64,000 nucleotides of DNA, taken from contig NZ_CP007201.1 of NCBI RefSeq assembly GCF_000568815.1, positions 310,001-374,000 of the forward strand. The letters are read 5' to 3'. Position numbers and translations under genes: made by a program. Under the pieces are notes generated by a model. That model was not told where the DNA came from, did not search any database, and saw nothing but the letters and a program-made list of their open reading frames with translations. This document shows positions 46,607 to 55,779 of the stretch, piece by piece. Within the stretch, counting starts at the first letter, position 1. Each line of letters begins with the position of its first letter. This DNA is from Sulfurospirillum multivorans DSM 12446. Lineage in GTDB: Bacteria > Campylobacterota > Campylobacteria > Campylobacterales > Sulfurospirillaceae.

Positions 46607-47554
46607 ATGTCACTAAAAGAATCTCAAAATATGCCTAGAAAACAAGATAAAGAGACTATTTTTAATTCTTTTGATTTAAAAAAAGGTTTAATTATAGCTT
46701 TAATTTCAAGTGTTTTAGTTGGGATTGGTTATATAGCAAAAATAGAATATTTTGATAAAAAAACACAAGCTGAACAATTTGTTATTGAAAACCATAAAAT
46801 TTTATATAAGCAAGGAAGTGAAAAATTTCAAATTCTTCAAAATGTATATCGTGAAATCACAAATTATTTGACATCACGATATGGCTTAACACCAATAGAA
46901 ATTAAAAAAGATAAAGTGTTTGACAATTTCTATAAAACTAAAAATGAAATGCTTGATTATAAAAAAGAATTAGAAAAATACTCATTTGATACTTTCATTC
47001 TTTCGATTGACAATATCTTAAATCTTATGTATTCTGATATGTTGATTATAGAAACATACAAACTTTCTAGTCACGCACTAGAAGATAAAATTGGACAGAT
47101 TTTATCTGAAGAAAATATACAAAAATTATCTGATATAGATGTTAATATGATAAAAAAAATATTGATAGCTGTTGATCATGATTTGGATAAATTTATTTCT
47201 TTAGAAAATGAGCTTTATTTTAGACTAGATCCTTTTAGTACACAATTGGTGAATGGATTGGAAGAGGATTTTAATAGTAATTTTCGTAGTTTTTTAGGGA
47301 TGAAAGGGTTAAATAAAGAACAAAATTTAAATAAATTGATTCATGATTGGAAAAATTATAAATATGATGATCAAACGTATCCATTTATCATATCAAGTCA
47401 AAGAATTTATGCAGCACCTAACTTAAAGGTTGAAGGTGAATTTTTTGTATCGCAAAATTCTTTTTTGAAAAAGCAAATTTTATTAAAATTTATTTTAAGT
47501 GCGTCTTCTAAAATTTATGGAGAAAATTTTTTTCAAAATTTATCAGAAAATTAG
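46607..47554 (+). CDS. AT-rich orphan membrane-anchored protein behind the toxin-antitoxin pair
   Basis: A 315-residue protein with one membrane helix (residues 27-45) and a largely helical remainder. I do not recognise the family. Base composition is strikingly AT-rich compared with both neighbours, with AT-ending codons throughout, which indicates recent transfer. The spacing of 18 bases suggests cotranscription with the toxin-antitoxin genes. It could be a cargo or defence-related gene, but no motif shows it. Confidence 0.6.
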   Translation: MSLKESQNMPRKQDKETIFNSFDLKKGLIIALISSVLVGIGYIAKIEYFDKKTQAEQFVIENHKILYKQGSEKFQILQNVYREITNYLTSRYGLTPIEIKKDKVFDNFYKTKNEMLDYKKELEKYSFDTFILSIDNILNLMYSDMLIIETYKLSSHALEDKIGQILSEENIQKLSDIDVNMIKKILIAVDHDLDKFISLENELYFRLDPFSTQLVNGLEEDFNSNFRSFLGMKGLNKEQNLNKLIHDWKNYKYDDQTYPFIISSQRIYAAPNLKVEGEFFVSQNSFLKKQILLKFILSASSKIYGENFFQNLSEN

Positions 47555-47570
47555 AAAATAGTGTGTTTGT

Positions 47571-48422
47571 CTAGTCTCTTCCCAAAAACTCAGAAGCTTC
47601 GGAGATAATGAGAAACGCTTCAGGGTCGTACTCACGGATGATGTCTTTAAGCAGTTGAATTTTTGAGATCTCAACCGAGAGCAAAATCATCGTCTTCGTC
47701 TGTTTTTGATGGTGCAATCCTACACCTGTAAAAATCGTACCGTGCTCTTCGATGCGCTCTCTGATCTGTTCGGTTAAACTTTCAACGTTGTTAGAGACGA
47801 TTTTAACGACTTTTTTAGAGGGACGACCTGTGAGGATGACATCGATGATCTTAGCCGTGACATACACCCCAATCATGCTATAAAGCGCTTTTTTCAGGTC
47901 TCCATAGACGAAAATGTAGGCAAACATGATGGTCACATCGATGCTTAGAAGTACCTCAGAGGCTTTAAATTTACTCTTCATTGCGACGATTTCACCCACC
48001 ACTGACGTGCTGCCTGTAGAGGAGCGTCCTTTGATGACCAACCCGACGCCAAGACCTATAAAAATACCCCCAAAAACAGCGGCTAACAAAACGTCATCGG
48101 TGAGCGGTTTTAGGTGCAGAAATTCTCGAAAAAGATCGGTAAAAAATGAGGTGGAAAGCATGGCGAGCAGGGTTTTAAAGGTGTATTGCTTTCCAAAATA
48201 GATAAAGCCTAAAAGGATGAACGGAACACTCACCAACATAATGAGCGTTCCTAGCGTGAGCGATGTCACAATATAGTGCAAAATAAGCGCAATACCGATA
48301 CCACCACCCGTGACCATGTTGTTAGGCGATAAAAAGCAGACGACGGCAAACGCCATCGACATGGTGCCTAAAAGCACGTAGAGGTATTGCAGAAAAGCTA
48401 GGGAGCGTGAAGGCAGTTTCAT
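47571..48422 (-). CDS. YitT-family membrane protein (DUF161/DUF2179)
   Basis: A 283-residue protein with about six membrane helices in residues 10-190 (VVCFLSPNNMVTGGGIGIA, KGRSSTGSTSVVGEIV) and a C-terminal DUF2179 domain (GTIFTGVGLHHQKQTKTMILLSV). The function of YitT is not established; transport is assumed. Its start shares one base with the sppA stop, so it belongs to the transcript running from 50502. Confidence 0.85.
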   Translation of the reverse strand: MKLPSRSLAFLQYLYVLLGTMSMAFAVVCFLSPNNMVTGGGIGIALILHYIVTSLTLGTLIMLVSVPFILLGFIYFGKQYTFKTLLAMLSTSFFTDLFREFLHLKPLTDDVLLAAVFGGIFIGLGVGLVIKGRSSTGSTSVVGEIVAMKSKFKASEVLLSIDVTIMFAYIFVYGDLKKALYSMIGVYVTAKIIDVILTGRPSKKVVKIVSNNVESLTEQIRERIEEHGTIFTGVGLHHQKQTKTMILLSVEISKIQLLKDIIREYDPEAFLIISEASEFLGRD

Positions 48423-49282
48423 TATTTGAGATACCCCATCAAGTTAAAAATAGGCAGTTTGGAGCTGCTTTCTAATTTTTTCATCCATTTATCCATCGCA
48501 TCTGGCTTCTCCCAAACGGCTGATTTGACTTGGGCAAGCTCCTCGACCTTGTTTTTAGCATCTTGGATGGAGCCCACTTCGTCGATAAGGTGTAGACCCA
48601 GTGCTTTTCGGGCGATAAAAACTTGTGCGTTCGCAAATTCATTGGGTTTCGCAAGGTTGAGTCCTCGCGCTGTGGCGACATCGGTGATAAAAAGGGTATA
48701 CGCATCATCGATCAGCTCTTTAAGTGCGCCGCGCTCTTTGGGTGTCCATTCACGGGTAAACGTTCCCATCTGTTTATACTCACCCGCGGTAATAATCTGC
48801 TCTGAGATACCCAGTTTTTTAGCCAACTCTGCCACGTTAGGCGCTTGGAAAAGCACTCCGATGGAGCCTACAAACGCCCCTGGATTGGCAATGATATGGT
48901 TTGCCCAGATGGAAGCGTAGTAACTTCCGCTAGTCATACTTCCTGCCGCGTACGCCACGACAGGTTTGTGCACGCTCAAACGTTTCACTGCCATCGAAAG
49001 CTCGATGGAAGGCGCTAAAGCGCCACCAGGAGAGTCTACATGTAAAAGCACACCTTTGATGTGTTCGTCTTTATCTGCTTTGTCGATGTTCTCTAAAATC
49101 TCTTCAACGTTTAAGATTTCACCTTCGATTTTGATGATCGCAAGGTTGGGGTTATTTAGCTCTTCTTGGGAACCAAAAATCAGCACCAAGATCAGTACAA
49201 AAAGCATTGCTTTAAAGTGGTTTTGGATGTAGCTAAGAATGGCACCTATCCAGATAAAAGGTTTTTTAATCAGGTCTAGCAT
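48422..49282 (-). CDS. sppA: Signal peptide peptidase SppA (S49)
   Basis: A 286-residue membrane protease with one N-terminal helix (residues 20-38). Motifs: LLHVDSPGGALAPS (oxyanion region), GSMTSGSYYAS (catalytic Ser) and GSIGVL. It is the short form of SppA that degrades cleaved signal peptides. The near-palindrome TCTACATGTAAA at 49035 encodes the LHV of the conserved LLHVDSPGG. It lies next to the aminofutalosine-deaminase-like gene (7-base overlap), as in Campylobacter. Confidence 0.92.
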   Translation of the reverse strand: MLDLIKKPFIWIGAILSYIQNHFKAMLFVLILVLIFGSQEELNNPNLAIIKIEGEILNVEEILENIDKADKDEHIKGVLLHVDSPGGALAPSIELSMAVKRLSVHKPVVAYAAGSMTSGSYYASIWANHIIANPGAFVGSIGVLFQAPNVAELAKKLGISEQIITAGEYKQMGTFTREWTPKERGALKELIDDAYTLFITDVATARGLNLAKPNEFANAQVFIARKALGLHLIDEVGSIQDAKNKVEELAQVKSAVWEKPDAMDKWMKKLESSSKLPIFNLMGYLK

Positions 49283-50502
49283 GGTTGTTCTCCGTCAATA
49301 AAAGTTAAACGGGTTTGGTGCGTGTGCAAGATGAGCTGTAGTGCCACATCCTCTTTTTCACACGCTTGTGGCAAGGTTGCCACGATAAGGTCACTGTAAC
49401 GCTTTTTTTCAAGCACGCCACACGGCAGTTGTAACGCTTTGGCAGCGTTACATGTAACGCTTTGTAGAAGCGTTTTCGCTAAGCTTGAAAGTTCACATTC
49501 AGCATGCATCATTAAGGCAGAGCGCATTTCATCCCAAAGGCTGAGTGAAATGTTGGAGCTCAGTCCATCGGTTCCTAAGGTGAGGTTGATATTCTCTTTT
49601 TGCACGGCTTCGAGACCCAGTTTCCCCACCCCTAAAAGTCGGTTGGAAACGGGGCAATGTGTCAAGGTCGCTTTTTGCTCAGCAATCATCTCTAACTCGT
49701 GTTGCGTTGCGTGTACCGCGTGGGTGAAAAGCGTTGTGTTTTGCGAAAAAAGCTCAAGGAATTCTACACTTGAACACATCGGTTTGGCATGAGGATTAAA
49801 CGCACTAAAAAACGTTTCAAAATCGCCCGTTCCTTCATCGATCCACGCACGCTCCGCAGGGCTTTCCATAAAATGGGTGGAGACCACACACTGCTCTTCA
49901 CGAGCAATTTGAAGTGCTTTTTTAGCCAAAATCGGATGCGTTGAGTAGGGTGAATGCACGGAAATCGCAGGAATGAAACGTTTACATGTAAACTCTTTGG
50001 ACGCTTCAAGTCGCCCCCTGAAATCCCCATACATCGCGTCTACGGTACTCGGAACCGAGCCTAAAACTTCATTGAAATAAACCACACGTTGCGGTGCCTG
50101 AGCACACGCTTCCAAGTCCGCTCCAAAACTGCTGATCGCACCCAAGGTGGTTGTGCCACTGTAAAGCATCTCGTGAAGTTTACATGTAATGAGTTCCGTT
50201 GTTGCAAGCGCGCTGAGCTCTTCTCGATGTTTGATGACGGAGCGAAGCCATGGGATAAAATCGCCATAGCGAAGCATGCTTTGGTTGGCACTAAATTCGA
50301 GGTGAACATGGCTATTGATGAGACCGGGCAAAATAACACTGTTTGGAGGTGTTTCAATCAATTCTGCATGAGGATATTTTTGTTTTAAATCTTCACTGTG
50401 TCCTACATCAATGATGGTTTCATCAAAAGCAACAGCACCTTTTTCTATGATCTCAAAAGAGGCGTTGCAGGGTACTACAAAGTCTGCAATTAACAGTTTC
50501 AC
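49276..50502 (-). CDS. Aminofutalosine deaminase-like amidohydrolase
   Basis: A 408-residue metal-dependent amidohydrolase with LPGLINSHVHLEF (HxH), VSTHFMES, LTHCPVSNRLL and LGTDGLSSN. The family in Campylobacterota deaminates aminodeoxyfutalosine in the alternative menaquinone pathway; this assignment rests on family and on synteny with sppA and aroQ. It fits a menaquinone-using respiratory organism. Other deaminases of the same superfamily (guanine, S-adenosylhomocysteine) are possible. Palindromes at 49447, 49981 and 50179 lie in frame. Confidence 0.78.
   Translation of the reverse strand: MKLLIADFVVPCNASFEIIEKGAVAFDETIIDVGHSEDLKQKYPHAELIETPPNSVILPGLINSHVHLEFSANQSMLRYGDFIPWLRSVIKHREELSALATTELITCKLHEMLYSGTTTLGAISSFGADLEACAQAPQRVVYFNEVLGSVPSTVDAMYGDFRGRLEASKEFTCKRFIPAISVHSPYSTHPILAKKALQIAREEQCVVSTHFMESPAERAWIDEGTGDFETFFSAFNPHAKPMCSSVEFLELFSQNTTLFTHAVHATQHELEMIAEQKATLTHCPVSNRLLGVGKLGLEAVQKENINLTLGTDGLSSNISLSLWDEMRSALMMHAECELSSLAKTLLQSVTCNAAKALQLPCGVLEKKRYSDLIVATLPQACEKEDVALQLILHTHQTRLTFIDGEQPC
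49444..49461. repeat. 18-bp perfect palindrome around GTTACATGTAAC
   Basis: AGCGTTACATGTAACGCT is a perfect 18-bp inverted repeat inside the amidohydrolase gene, where the flanks differ from the usual TTT/AAA yet remain symmetrical. Confidence 0.7.
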
Positions 50503-50580
50503 ATCGATCCTTTTTGGCGTAATTGTATCCTAAACTAACCACTGATATAATAAGAGTAAATTTTAAACAAAAGGTAACTC

Positions 50581-51066
50581 ATGAAAATTGTCGTGATTCA
50601 AGGTCCAAATCTTAATATGCTCAGTCACAGAGAGCAAACCATCTACGGTGGCATGAAACTTGAAGAGATTCACTCTCAAATGGAGACGGTCGCCAAACAA
50701 AATGGTTTTGAAATCGAATTTTTTCAATCCAATTTAGAGGGCGAAATCGTTGATCGTATCCAAGAATGTCTTGGCGACGCAGATGGCATTATCATCAATC
50801 CAGCAGCCTATACTCACACCTCGATTGCGATTCGTGATGCGATTAGCGCGGTTGCTTTGCCAGCGATTGAAGTGCATATTAGCAACATCTACCGACGTGA
50901 AGAGTTTCGTCAAAAAAGCATGACCGCAGCGGTTTGTACGGGTCAAATCAGTGGTTTTGGACCGTTTGGCTACCACCTTGCGATGATCTCGATGATGCAA
51001 ATGTTAGGTGAGCTTGACGCACTTCGCAAAGCACAAGCTGCACAACAACACGTCACAAAAGCGTAA
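50581..51066 (+). CDS. aroQ: 3-dehydroquinate dehydratase, type II
   Basis: A 161-residue shikimate-pathway enzyme. Motifs: [18 protein letters not shown] (catalytic Tyr), [47 protein letters not shown] bacterial type II enzyme of usual length. AAAAGGTAACTC precedes the ATG. It starts the plus-strand block aroQ-pepP-folK-flhF-flhG, with the aminopeptidase start two bases after its stop. Confidence 0.95.
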   Translation: MKIVVIQGPNLNMLSHREQTIYGGMKLEEIHSQMETVAKQNGFEIEFFQSNLEGEIVDRIQECLGDADGIIINPAAYTHTSIAIRDAISAVALPAIEVHISNIYRREEFRQKSMTAAVCTGQISGFGPFGYHLAMISMMQMLGELDALRKAQAAQQHVTKA

Positions 51067-51067
51067 G

Positions 51068-52096
51068 ATGAACTACATTCTCCAAGATGAAAATGCGCTT
51101 TATTACGAATGCGGGTTTTCATGCGATCATGCGGTTTTTTTGAAGCTTGGAAGCGAAGCCTTTTTTATCACCGATGCCCGTTATACAACAGAAGCCTCAG
51201 AGATCATCCAAAATGCAACTGTTTTAGAGGGCGATAGACGCGATCTGCTCAAAACAGCGCGTCTGTTGATCCGAAAAAGTGGCATCACAACGCTTGCGTA
51301 TAACCCCGCCGAATGGAATGTGGAAGCGTACGCAAGGCTGAGTGAAAAGTTGAGCATCAACCTTCAAAAAAAACCTAATTTTTCGCAACAAAAACGCATC
51401 ATCAAAAATGAGCATGAGCTTGAAATTCTCAAGAAAGCGGCACTTTTTGGACGAGATGCATTTACTCAGTTTGGAGAATTTTTAAAACTTCATGGCGAAG
51501 GTATGGATGAAAAACGTGCCTTCTTTGAAGCCGAAGCGATTTTAAAACGCCACGGCGAATTGGGGCTTAGTTTTGAGCCGATTATCGCGCTTGGAGCGAA
51601 TGCCGCCAAACCGCATGCGCTGCCTACATGTAAAACGCTTCAAAAGGGTGAACTCGTTCTTTTAGATGCGGGCGTGAAGTATCAGCGTTACTGTTCTGAT
51701 CGCACACGCACGAGCTTTTTTGACACGCAGTTTAACTTTGAGAAAGAGCAACATTTTAACGAGACCTTTAAACAGAAAGTTTATGATACAGTGCTGTCCG
51801 CGCAAGAAGCGGCACTTAAAACGGTCAAAATTGGTGTTAAAGCCAAAGAGATCGACAAAGCGGCGCGCGATGTCATCGACAAAGCGGGATTTGGAGCGTA
51901 CTTTATTCACTCCACGGGGCATGGTGTCGGACTTGATATTCATGAACTTCCTGTCATTAGTGCGCGTTCAGAAACCATCATTGAAGAAAATATGGTCTTT
52001 ACCATCGAACCTGGCATTTATTTACCAGAGCAATTTGGCGTACGCATTGAAGATACGATTATTGTGAGAAATAGCGGCGCTGAGGTTATGGGGTGA
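51068..52096 (+). CDS. pepP: Aminopeptidase P/Xaa-Pro dipeptidase-type (M24B) peptidase
   Basis: A 342-residue metallopeptidase. An N-terminal creatinase-like domain is followed by the M24 core: LLDAGVKYQRYCSDRTRT (metal Asp), IHSTGHGVGLDIHE (metal His), FTIEPGIY and GVRIEDT (metal Glu residues). It cleaves X-Pro bonds. ATG 51068 follows the aroQ stop directly; an upstream in-frame ATG (51008) lies inside aroQ. It overlaps folK by four bases. Confidence 0.88.
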   Translation: MNYILQDENALYYECGFSCDHAVFLKLGSEAFFITDARYTTEASEIIQNATVLEGDRRDLLKTARLLIRKSGITTLAYNPAEWNVEAYARLSEKLSINLQKKPNFSQQKRIIKNEHELEILKKAALFGRDAFTQFGEFLKLHGEGMDEKRAFFEAEAILKRHGELGLSFEPIIALGANAAKPHALPTCKTLQKGELVLLDAGVKYQRYCSDRTRTSFFDTQFNFEKEQHFNETFKQKVYDTVLSAQEAALKTVKIGVKAKEIDKAARDVIDKAGFGAYFIHSTGHGVGLDIHELPVISARSETIIEENMVFTIEPGIYLPEQFGVRIEDTIIVRNSGAEVMG

Positions 52097-52560
52097 AGCT
52101 AGAACGCATTCGATTTTTTCCTACATGTAAAAGGGCCAACCCCCATTTTTCGCACCGAGCTGTCATCGGCCTTGGTGGCAATCAAGGCGATGTTAAAAAG
52201 CGTTTTGTCAAACTCTACCGTATCTTTTTAAACGATCCACGTTTTTATATACAGAAAAGCTCCATGGTGTTTCAAAATCCACCGTTTGGCTATCTGGATC
52301 AGCCCGATTTTTACAATGCAGTGATCGTGTTGCAAACTTCTCTAAGCGCAAAAGCATTGCTCAAAGTGCTTTTACGCTTAGAGCATCTTTTCGGGCGCGT
52401 GAGACTCTTTAAAAATGGACCAAGAACGCTGGATTTAGATATAATATTTTTCGATAATCAAAAGATCCATCAACCAAACTTAATCGTTCCCCACCCTAAA
52501 TGGTCGGAGCGTGCATCGGTTATCGTTCCACTCTTTACGCTAAAAAGTTTTAAAGGATAG
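52093..52560 (+). CDS. folK: 7,8-dihydro-6-hydroxymethylpterin pyrophosphokinase
   Basis: A 155-residue folate-synthesis enzyme: IGLGGNQGDVKKRF, FQNPPFGYLDQPDFYNAV and GPRTLDLDIIFFD are the family motifs. It starts with GTG in a four-base overlap with pepP. An N-terminal extension of about 20 residues (ERIRFFPTCKRANPHF) precedes the core and contains the near-palindrome at 52120. It is followed directly by flhF, as in Campylobacter. Confidence 0.93.
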   Translation: MKLERIRFFPTCKRANPHFSHRAVIGLGGNQGDVKKRFVKLYRIFLNDPRFYIQKSSMVFQNPPFGYLDQPDFYNAVIVLQTSLSAKALLKVLLRLEHLFGRVRLFKNGPRTLDLDIIFFDNQKIHQPNLIVPHPKWSERASVIVPLFTLKSFKG

Positions 52561-52562
52561 AG

Positions 52563-53843
52563 GTGAAATTTCATACGTTTAGTGGTGAAACGCCAGCAGA
52601 AGCGCTCAAACAAGCTCAACAAGACTGCGGTGAAAATGCGCTTGTGATAAGCACCAAACAGATTCGCAAAAAGACGATTAGCACTTCCGCACTCTACGAA
52701 GTGGTTGTTGCCGTCGAAGAAGATCAACCAACACCCATTCCAAAAAAACCAGAACCAAGAGCCGAGAGTAAATACAAAAGTGGCGAAGATGTCCTCTTTA
52801 GCCTCTCAGAAGCGGCCAAGCAGATCTCACAAATTGCGCAAGCGACAGGCGATATGGGTGGCTCAAATGCTTCAAGAGCGGCAGAGCGAGCTCAAAACAG
52901 TGAAGGCATTGGCGAGATCAAATGCGAGATCAATAAGCTTGCCGATAAAATTAAACTGATTCAAGAGATGTTTTGGGAAGAGAGAGCGCCACATCGCAAT
53001 AATTTAGCGATTCCTTCAGAATTTTCAGAGATTTATAAACTCGCTAAAACCAGTGGCATGGGTGAAGATCATTTAGAAAACATCATGAACCTCACCTTAG
53101 AACACATGCCTGTACGCATGAAAAACAGCTCAGAGACGATCAAGCGCTATTTTCAAGTCTTACTTCGCAAACTGATTCCTGTGCGCATGGAAGCCGAACT
53201 TCCCAAAGGCAATAAGCGCGTGATGATGTTTGTAGGACCAACCGGCGTGGGCAAAACAACGACGATTGCTAAGCTTGCGGCACGTTACTCCTACATTCAA
53301 GAAAAGCGTGCGAAAGTAGGCATTATCACCCTTGATACGTATAGAATTGGAGCGGTTGAGCAACTCTTTCAGTATGCGAAGATGATGCGTTTGCCCATCG
53401 AAGATGTGGTCGATCCTAGCGATTTTAATAATGCTCTTTCTTCACTCAGCCATTGCGATGTCATTTTGATCGATACGGTAGGAAGTTCACAGTACGATAA
53501 AGATAAACTGATCAAGCTCAATAAGTTTCTGCAAAGCTCCCAATTACAAATCGATGTTAACTTAGTGCTCTCCGCGGGAAGTAAGCTTGAAGACCTCAAA
53601 GAGATCTACAAAAACTTCTCTTTTTTAGATATTGATACACTTATTTTTACAAAATTTGATGAAACGAAGGTTTTTGGAACGATATTTTCTTTGATTTACG
53701 ATATTGACAAACCCGTAAGTTATTTTTCCATTGGTCAAGAGGTTCCTGATGACATTGTCCCAGCCTCCAGTGACTTTTTGGTTGAATGTATTTTAGATGG
53801 CTTTGAGAAAAAAAGAGGTGAACATGGAAACGCAGGCGAATAA
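52563..53843 (+). CDS. flhF: Flagellar biosynthesis GTPase FlhF
   Basis: A 426-residue SRP-type GTPase that places flagella at the cell pole. The N-terminal basic part is followed by a helical N domain and a G domain with VGPTGVGKTTTIAKLA (P loop), DTYRIGAVEQL, IDTVGSS and TKFDE. It starts with GTG two bases after folK. In this phylum FlhF is also needed for sigma-54 flagellar gene expression. The last 20 bases overlap flhG. Confidence 0.95.
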   Translation: MKFHTFSGETPAEALKQAQQDCGENALVISTKQIRKKTISTSALYEVVVAVEEDQPTPIPKKPEPRAESKYKSGEDVLFSLSEAAKQISQIAQATGDMGGSNASRAAERAQNSEGIGEIKCEINKLADKIKLIQEMFWEERAPHRNNLAIPSEFSEIYKLAKTSGMGEDHLENIMNLTLEHMPVRMKNSSETIKRYFQVLLRKLIPVRMEAELPKGNKRVMMFVGPTGVGKTTTIAKLAARYSYIQEKRAKVGIITLDTYRIGAVEQLFQYAKMMRLPIEDVVDPSDFNNALSSLSHCDVILIDTVGSSQYDKDKLIKLNKFLQSSQLQIDVNLVLSAGSKLEDLKEIYKNFSFLDIDTLIFTKFDETKVFGTIFSLIYDIDKPVSYFSIGQEVPDDIVPASSDFLVECILDGFEKKRGEHGNAGE

Positions 53844-54696
53844 GCTCCAAGAACTGGTCGGCGCAGCTTCTGCAAAAGAGCATAGCCATACGAAATACAT
53901 TGCCATTACCAGTGGTAAAGGCGGCGTGGGTAAAAGTACGGTCAGTGCCAATATGGCAAATATTCTCGCTAGCAATGGCTACAAAGTGGGGCTCTTTGAT
54001 GCGGATATTGGACTAGCAAACCTCGATGTCATTCTCAATGTTCGCATTGATAAAAATATTTTACATGTACTTAAAGGCGAGTGTACGTTAGCCGATGTGA
54101 TTGTCCCTATTAAAAAAAATCTTTTGCTCATTCCTGGTGAAAGCGGTGATGAGATCTTAAAATACTCCGAGCAGTTTTTGTTCGAGCGCTTTTTAGAAGA
54201 GACTAAAGTGCTTAACGATCTTGATTTTATGATCATCGATACGGGTGCTGGCATTGGTGGGCATATACAACTTTTCCTAGAAGCAGCAGATGAAGTTATT
54301 GTGGTCACAGTGCCTGATCCTGCGGCGATTACCGATGCGTACGCAACGATTAAGATCACCAGTAAAACGCAGTCAAACATTCATGTCATATTAAACATGA
54401 CCAAAAGCGAAAAAGAGGCGCAACTGATTTTTGATAAGATCAATAAAGTTGCCATGGCGAATATCGGCAATGGTTTGAAGCTCAATTTAATTGGTAAATT
54501 GCCTGAGGATAAACTCATTTCAAAAAGCATCAAACAGCGCACGCTTTTTACCAATGATGCGCCTAATTCTTTGGCATCTTTGGATATGAAACGCATCGTC
54601 AACAATTTAGTCTACAAATTGGAACGAAAAGTGCTTAAAAGTGATACGAATAAGAGCTTCGGAAGCTTCTTTAAGCGTATTATTGAGCAATTTTAG
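53824..54696 (+). CDS. flhG: Flagellar number regulator FlhG (MinD/ParA-like ATPase)
   Basis: A 290-residue MinD-family ATPase: SGKGGVGKST (deviant Walker A), DADIGLANLDV, IDTGAGI. It limits flagellar number together with FlhF. ATG 53824 behind AAAGAGGTGAAC is chosen; an in-frame ATG at 53797 is further inside flhF. One imperfect palindrome (54060) codes LHVL, the only one in the flagellar block. Confidence 0.94.
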   Translation: METQANKLQELVGAASAKEHSHTKYIAITSGKGGVGKSTVSANMANILASNGYKVGLFDADIGLANLDVILNVRIDKNILHVLKGECTLADVIVPIKKNLLLIPGESGDEILKYSEQFLFERFLEETKVLNDLDFMIIDTGAGIGGHIQLFLEAADEVIVVTVPDPAAITDAYATIKITSKTQSNIHVILNMTKSEKEAQLIFDKINKVAMANIGNGLKLNLIGKLPEDKLISKSIKQRTLFTNDAPNSLASLDMKRIVNNLVYKLERKVLKSDTNKSFGSFFKRIIEQF

Positions 54697-54719
54697 ATAC
54701 ATTTTGTAAAGGCGTTTAT

Positions 54720-55094
54720 ATGGTCAAATCAGAAAATTTCATCTATTTTTTCACCATCTGTGGTTTTTTTATAGGGTTGATGTTTTCGATACTGAATTTT
54801 TCAGAGCCAGAAGAGATACTCTTTTACACGTTAGAAATAACGCTGTTTTTTTATCTCATTATCCATGTGGCTGTGATGAATTTCTTTGATTTTGATCGTA
54901 TGGCGACGTTTATTTTCGATAAAAAAGATCACGAAAATATTGGCGATTATTTTATTCAAGAGCTTGAGAGTAGAGAAAAAGTGATGGACAGTCTCTTAGC
55001 AAGCATTGATAATATGAACCAGCACTATGATAAGATCATGAAAGGCTCAACGGAGAGTAATGAATCCTACACCACTAAAAAAGCAGCAGCCTAA
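54720..55094 (+). CDS. Small two-helix membrane protein in the flagellar block
   Basis: A 124-residue protein with two membrane helices (residues 8-25 and 37-55) and a cytoplasmic helical tail (FIQELESREKVMDSLLASIDNM). The same small gene sits between flhG and fliA in Campylobacter, where it is annotated as an integral membrane protein. Its function is unknown. Its 3' end overlaps fliA by 35 bases. Confidence 0.8.
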   Translation: MVKSENFIYFFTICGFFIGLMFSILNFSEPEEILFYTLEITLFFYLIIHVAVMNFFDFDRMATFIFDKKDHENIGDYFIQELESREKVMDSLLASIDNMNQHYDKIMKGSTESNESYTTKKAAA

Positions 55095-55779
55095 TCCTTA
55101 CAGTCAAAATATTAAAAAAGAGCAAGATGAACTTGTCTTGCAATACCTTCCTGCCGTGCGTGCTATGGCGTATCGCCTTCGTGAGAGACTTCCCGCATCG
55201 GTAGATGTCAATGATCTGATCTCCATTGGAACCGAGGAGATGATCAAACTTTCCCGCCGTTACGATAAAGACCAAAATGACTCTTTTTGGGGATACGGTA
55301 AAAAACGCGTCTACGGTTCAATGCTCGATTTCTTACGCTCTTTAGATACGATGAGCCGAGCCAACAGGCGCCTCATCAAAATGGTCGATCATGAAATCAC
55401 CGCCTATTTGGGTGAACATGGAAATGAGCCAGATGATGCTTACTTGGCACAACTTTTAAATGAAGATATTGAAAAGATAGCCGAAGCTAGAAATAGTGCT
55501 ATGATAGTCTCTATCATGTCACTTAATGAACAGATCACCATTCTCTCAGGCGAAGATACCGCACAAAGAGTGGAAAAAGATGAGCTGATGGAGATGGTGC
55601 AAAGCATCCTTACAACCTTTAATGAGCGAGAACAGATGATCATTCAACTCTATTATTTTGAAGAGCTCAACCTCAAAGAGATCAGTGAAATTTTGGATAT
55701 TAGTGAATCAAGGATTTCTCAAATTCATAAAAAACTTTTGGTAAAGATCAAAGAACAGTTGGGAATTAACCATGGCTGA
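55060..55779 (+). CDS. fliA: RNA polymerase sigma factor FliA (sigma-28)
   Basis: A 239-residue sigma factor for late flagellar genes. Region 2 is visible as YLPAVRAMAYRLRERLP and FWGYGKKRVYGSMLDFLR; region 4 as NEREQMIIQLYYFEELNLKEI and ISESRISQIHKKLL. The ATG lies within the preceding membrane-protein gene; fliM overlaps its end by eight bases. Confidence 0.95.
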   Translation: MNPTPLKKQQPNPYSQNIKKEQDELVLQYLPAVRAMAYRLRERLPASVDVNDLISIGTEEMIKLSRRYDKDQNDSFWGYGKKRVYGSMLDFLRSLDTMSRANRRLIKMVDHEITAYLGEHGNEPDDAYLAQLLNEDIEKIAEARNSAMIVSIMSLNEQITILSGEDTAQRVEKDELMEMVQSILTTFNEREQMIIQLYYFEELNLKEISEILDISESRISQIHKKLLVKIKEQLGINHG

